In this document: positions 15,464 through 16,651 of the stretch, in pieces
Position numbering within the stretch: the first letter of the stretch is position 1
Layout of the letters: every line of letters starts with the position of its first letter
Source: SHLQ01 sp964610745
Lineage (GTDB): Bacteria > Actinomycetota > Acidimicrobiia > Acidimicrobiales > SHLQ01
Reading direction: 5' to 3'
Length of the DNA: 16,651 nucleotides
Assembly: GCA_964610745.1 (NCBI GenBank)
Contig: CAZSYL010000073.1
Coordinates: 1 to 16,651 of the forward strand
Made by a program: the position numbers and the translations under genes
Notes under the pieces: model-generated
What the model saw: only the letters and a program-made list of their open reading frames with translations
Databases searched by the model: none
Told to the model about the DNA's origin: nothing

Positions 15464-16060
15464 CTATTCGTCGCCGGCCGCCTCGTAGGTCCGGGTCCCT
15501 TCGAGAATCTCCTCAGCGATTGCACGCATGCTCGACCGTTCGCTCATCGCCGAGGACTGCAGGTAGCGGAACGACTCCTGCTCGGTCAGCCCATGGCCGT
15601 CCATCAACTTTCCCTTCGCCCGATCGACGACCTTGCGCGTTTCGAGCTGACCGATGAGCACGTCGTTGCCCTCGGCGAGCTCCACAGCATCACGATGGCG
15701 AGCCAGTGCCAATTCAATGGCAGGAACGAGGTCACTGCGTTGCCACGGCTTCACGAGGTATGCCATCGCTCCGGCTTCGGCAGCACGGGTGACGAGTTCA
15801 CGCTGGCCAAACGCGGTCAGGATCAACACCGCCGCAGACCGTTGAGCAACGATCTCTCGTGCGACTTCAATGCCGTCGAGCCCCGGCATCCGAATGTCCA
15901 GGATTGCAAGATCCGGCTGGACCTCATCGACGAGGCGTAGCGCTTCGTCACCACGCCCGACCTCAGCAACAACGTCATATCCTTCTTCGCGCAGCGTCTC
16001 GACAAGGTCGAGGCGGATAATTGCCTCGTCCTCTGCAACCAGGATTCTTGGAGCGCTCAT
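15464..16060 (-). CDS. pdtaR: ANTAR-domain response regulator, PdtaR-like
   Basis: Two-domain regulator of 198 aa. It acts on RNA rather than DNA: ANTAR domains bind paired hexaloop hairpins in leaders and block terminators. The receiver (1-120) keeps the acidic residues Glu10/Asp11, phosphoacceptor Asp55 (LAILDIRMPGLDG), Thr82 and Lys104 (YLVKPW). The ANTAR helices span about 134-190, from LIGQLETRKVVDRAKGKLMD to the AMSERSSMRAIAEEIL segment, with the conserved Ala and aromatic positions in place. It is close in layout to M. tuberculosis PdtaR (Rv1626), whose kinase is PdtaS, and that kinase is not in this window. Its ATG overlaps the stop of the upstream coiled-coil gene by 4 bp and lacks a strong Shine-Dalgarno site, which points to translational coupling. 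Confidence 0.95.
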   Translation of the reverse strand: MSAPRILVAEDEAIIRLDLVETLREEGYDVVAEVGRGDEALRLVDEVQPDLAILDIRMPGLDGIEVAREIVAQRSAAVLILTAFGQRELVTRAAEAGAMAYLVKPWQRSDLVPAIELALARHRDAVELAEGNDVLIGQLETRKVVDRAKGKLMDGHGLTEQESFRYLQSSAMSERSSMRAIAEEILEGTRTYEAAGDE

Positions 16061-16371
16061 GAGGCCATCATTTCGTCGAGAAGTTCGTCCTGTCGAGTTT
16101 CGAGCGTGATGATCCGCTCCAAAAGGTCGTCGTGGTGGCGCTGCATCTTGTCTGCATGGCGTGCGGCCTCACGGTACTCCTGTTCGGCCAACGGTGTCTC
16201 CGAGACCATCGCCCGGAGACGGGCTTGCTCAGCATCGCTTGCAAGATGCTCGAGCTGTTCGACCGAAATACGGAGCTCCTCGCGGGCGCGCTTGAGCTCG
16301 TCGCCGTTCTCCTTCAGCTTCCGTTCGATCATCGACTGCTTCAACTTCACCCTCATGACGATTGTGGTCAC
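16057..16371 (-). CDS. Small coiled-coil protein of unknown function
   Basis: I do not recognise a family. The product is 104 aa, almost entirely predicted helix, rich in Glu, Arg, Lys and Leu with few aromatic residues. Heptad-like runs cover about residues 10-55 (ERKLKENGDELKRAREELRI) and 65-100 (HHDDLLERIITLETRQDELL), with a possible break near SETPLAEQ. It has no signal peptide or membrane helix. The start is uncertain: GTG at 16371 or ATG at 16356 (99 aa); neither has a clear ribosome binding site. The stop overlaps the ATG of the ANTAR regulator (ATGA), so the two are almost certainly made together. This hints at a partner or modulator of that regulator, but only context supports the idea. 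Confidence 0.7.
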   Translation of the reverse strand: MTTIVMRVKLKQSMIERKLKENGDELKRAREELRISVEQLEHLASDAEQARLRAMVSETPLAEQEYREAARHADKMQRHHDDLLERIITLETRQDELLDEMMAS

Positions 16372-16434
16372 CGTCGTACACCCAACGAACCAGACCCATC
16401 CCTAGCCCTCTCCGAGCATAGAAGGCGAGGTCAA

Positions 16435-16449
16435 ATCGGCGAAGCCGAT
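16435..16449 (-). terminator. Weak hairpin after tRNA-Leu
   Basis: ATCGGC pairs with GCCGAT around a 3-nt loop, about 27 bp beyond the tRNA 3' end. The minus-strand tail is only TTTGACC. It might end the tRNA transcript or be a processing signal. Confidence 0.35.
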
Positions 16450-16475
16450 CAAGAAACGCTCAACAACAGATTCGG

Positions 16476-16559
16476 TGCCCGGAGTGGGACTTGAACCCAC
16501 ACGCCCTTTCGGACAACGGATTTTGAATCCGTCGCGTCTGCCAATTCCGCCATCCGGGC
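16476..16559 (-). tRNA. tRNA-Leu (anticodon CAA)
   Basis: A minus-strand cloverleaf of 84 nt. The acceptor GCCCGGA pairs with TCCGGGC, the D-arm region includes GGAATTGGCAGAC, and the anticodon stem ACGGA/TCCGT encloses loop TTCAAAA, giving anticodon CAA, which reads UUG. The long variable arm (TGTCCGAAAGGGCGT) marks a class II tRNA. The T-arm GTGGG-TTCAAGT-CCCAC is perfect. The discriminator is A and the next genomic bases are CCG, so the full CCA end is not encoded. Confidence 0.96.
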
Positions 16560-16590
16560 ATGGATAGCAGGATGCATCGTATCGCGAGCC

Positions 16591-16651
16591 TGTTACTTGT
16601 CGACACTGCCGGTCGACATCTGTTGTTTGTCGACACTCCCGGTCGACATCT
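16591..16651. repeat. Tandem 30-bp repeats, each a 7-bp inverted repeat
   Basis: Units at 16591-16620 and 16621-16650 match at 27 of 30 bases and abut directly, with the array running off the window. Each unit contains TGTCGAC, a 7-nt spacer, then GTCGACA (16598-16618 and 16628-16648). It could be the start of a longer tandem array, or the terminal binding sites of an insertion sequence lying to the right, since the first unit begins with TG. There is no coding sequence here. Confidence 0.8.

Noticed and set aside
16591..16651. CRISPR array
   Set aside because: The two repeat units abut with no spacer between them, and no cas genes are present in the window.

Overview
This 16.65 kb window looks like chromosomal DNA of a moderately high-GC actinobacterium. 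An Acidimicrobiia-type lineage is my best guess, made from memory of protein styles rather than from a search. The reasons are the PdtaR-like ANTAR regulator next to polA and rpsA, a four-repeat ribosomal protein S1, a DNA polymerase I with a degenerate proofreading domain, and a Gram-positive-style Tad pilus set without a secretin. Almost every gene lies on the minus strand; the exception is the sensor kinase at the left end.

Right part (about 11.2-16.65 kb, read right to left on the minus strand) is housekeeping. It holds a tandem 30-bp repeat at the window edge, tRNA-Leu(CAA), a small coiled-coil protein overlapping an ANTAR response regulator by 4 bp, polA, and rpsA with a hairpin-rich leader and a very strong terminator. 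The order pdtaR - polA - rpsA is the one I recall from Mycobacterium tuberculosis (Rv1626, Rv1629, Rv1630), where coaE follows. Here coaE is absent and a pilus locus begins.

Middle part (about 4.2-11.0 kb) is a compact Tad (tight adherence, type IVc pilus) assembly operon: cpaB, cpaE/tadZ, cpaF/tadA, tadB, tadC. The tadB product is unusual: a signal peptide and a von Willebrand factor A-like domain with a degraded metal site precede the TadB membrane platform. cpaF and tadB overlap by 4 bp.

Left part (1-4.2 kb) is the apparent output and control side of the same system. It contains a NarL/LuxR-type response regulator, a GT87-family polyprenyl-sugar-dependent glycosyltransferase, two small Flp pilins with ideal prepilin peptidase sites, and a 5'-truncated NarL-type histidine kinase facing them on the plus strand. 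The simplest reading is that the kinase and regulator pair controls pilus expression, that the GT87 enzyme may decorate the pilus or a surface polymer, and that CpaF, TadB, TadC, CpaE and CpaB assemble the Flp fibre. No TadE/TadF minor pilins or prepilin peptidase (TadV/CpaA) are in the window, so they must lie elsewhere.

No gap longer than about 200 bp lacks a gene. The intergenic stretches hold terminators, candidate promoters, direct repeats and structured leaders. I see no CRISPR array, phage or complete insertion sequence. The least conventional items are the vWA-TadB fusion, the 42-bp identical block shared by the two pilin genes, the direct repeats in front of flp1, and the tandem repeat at the right edge.
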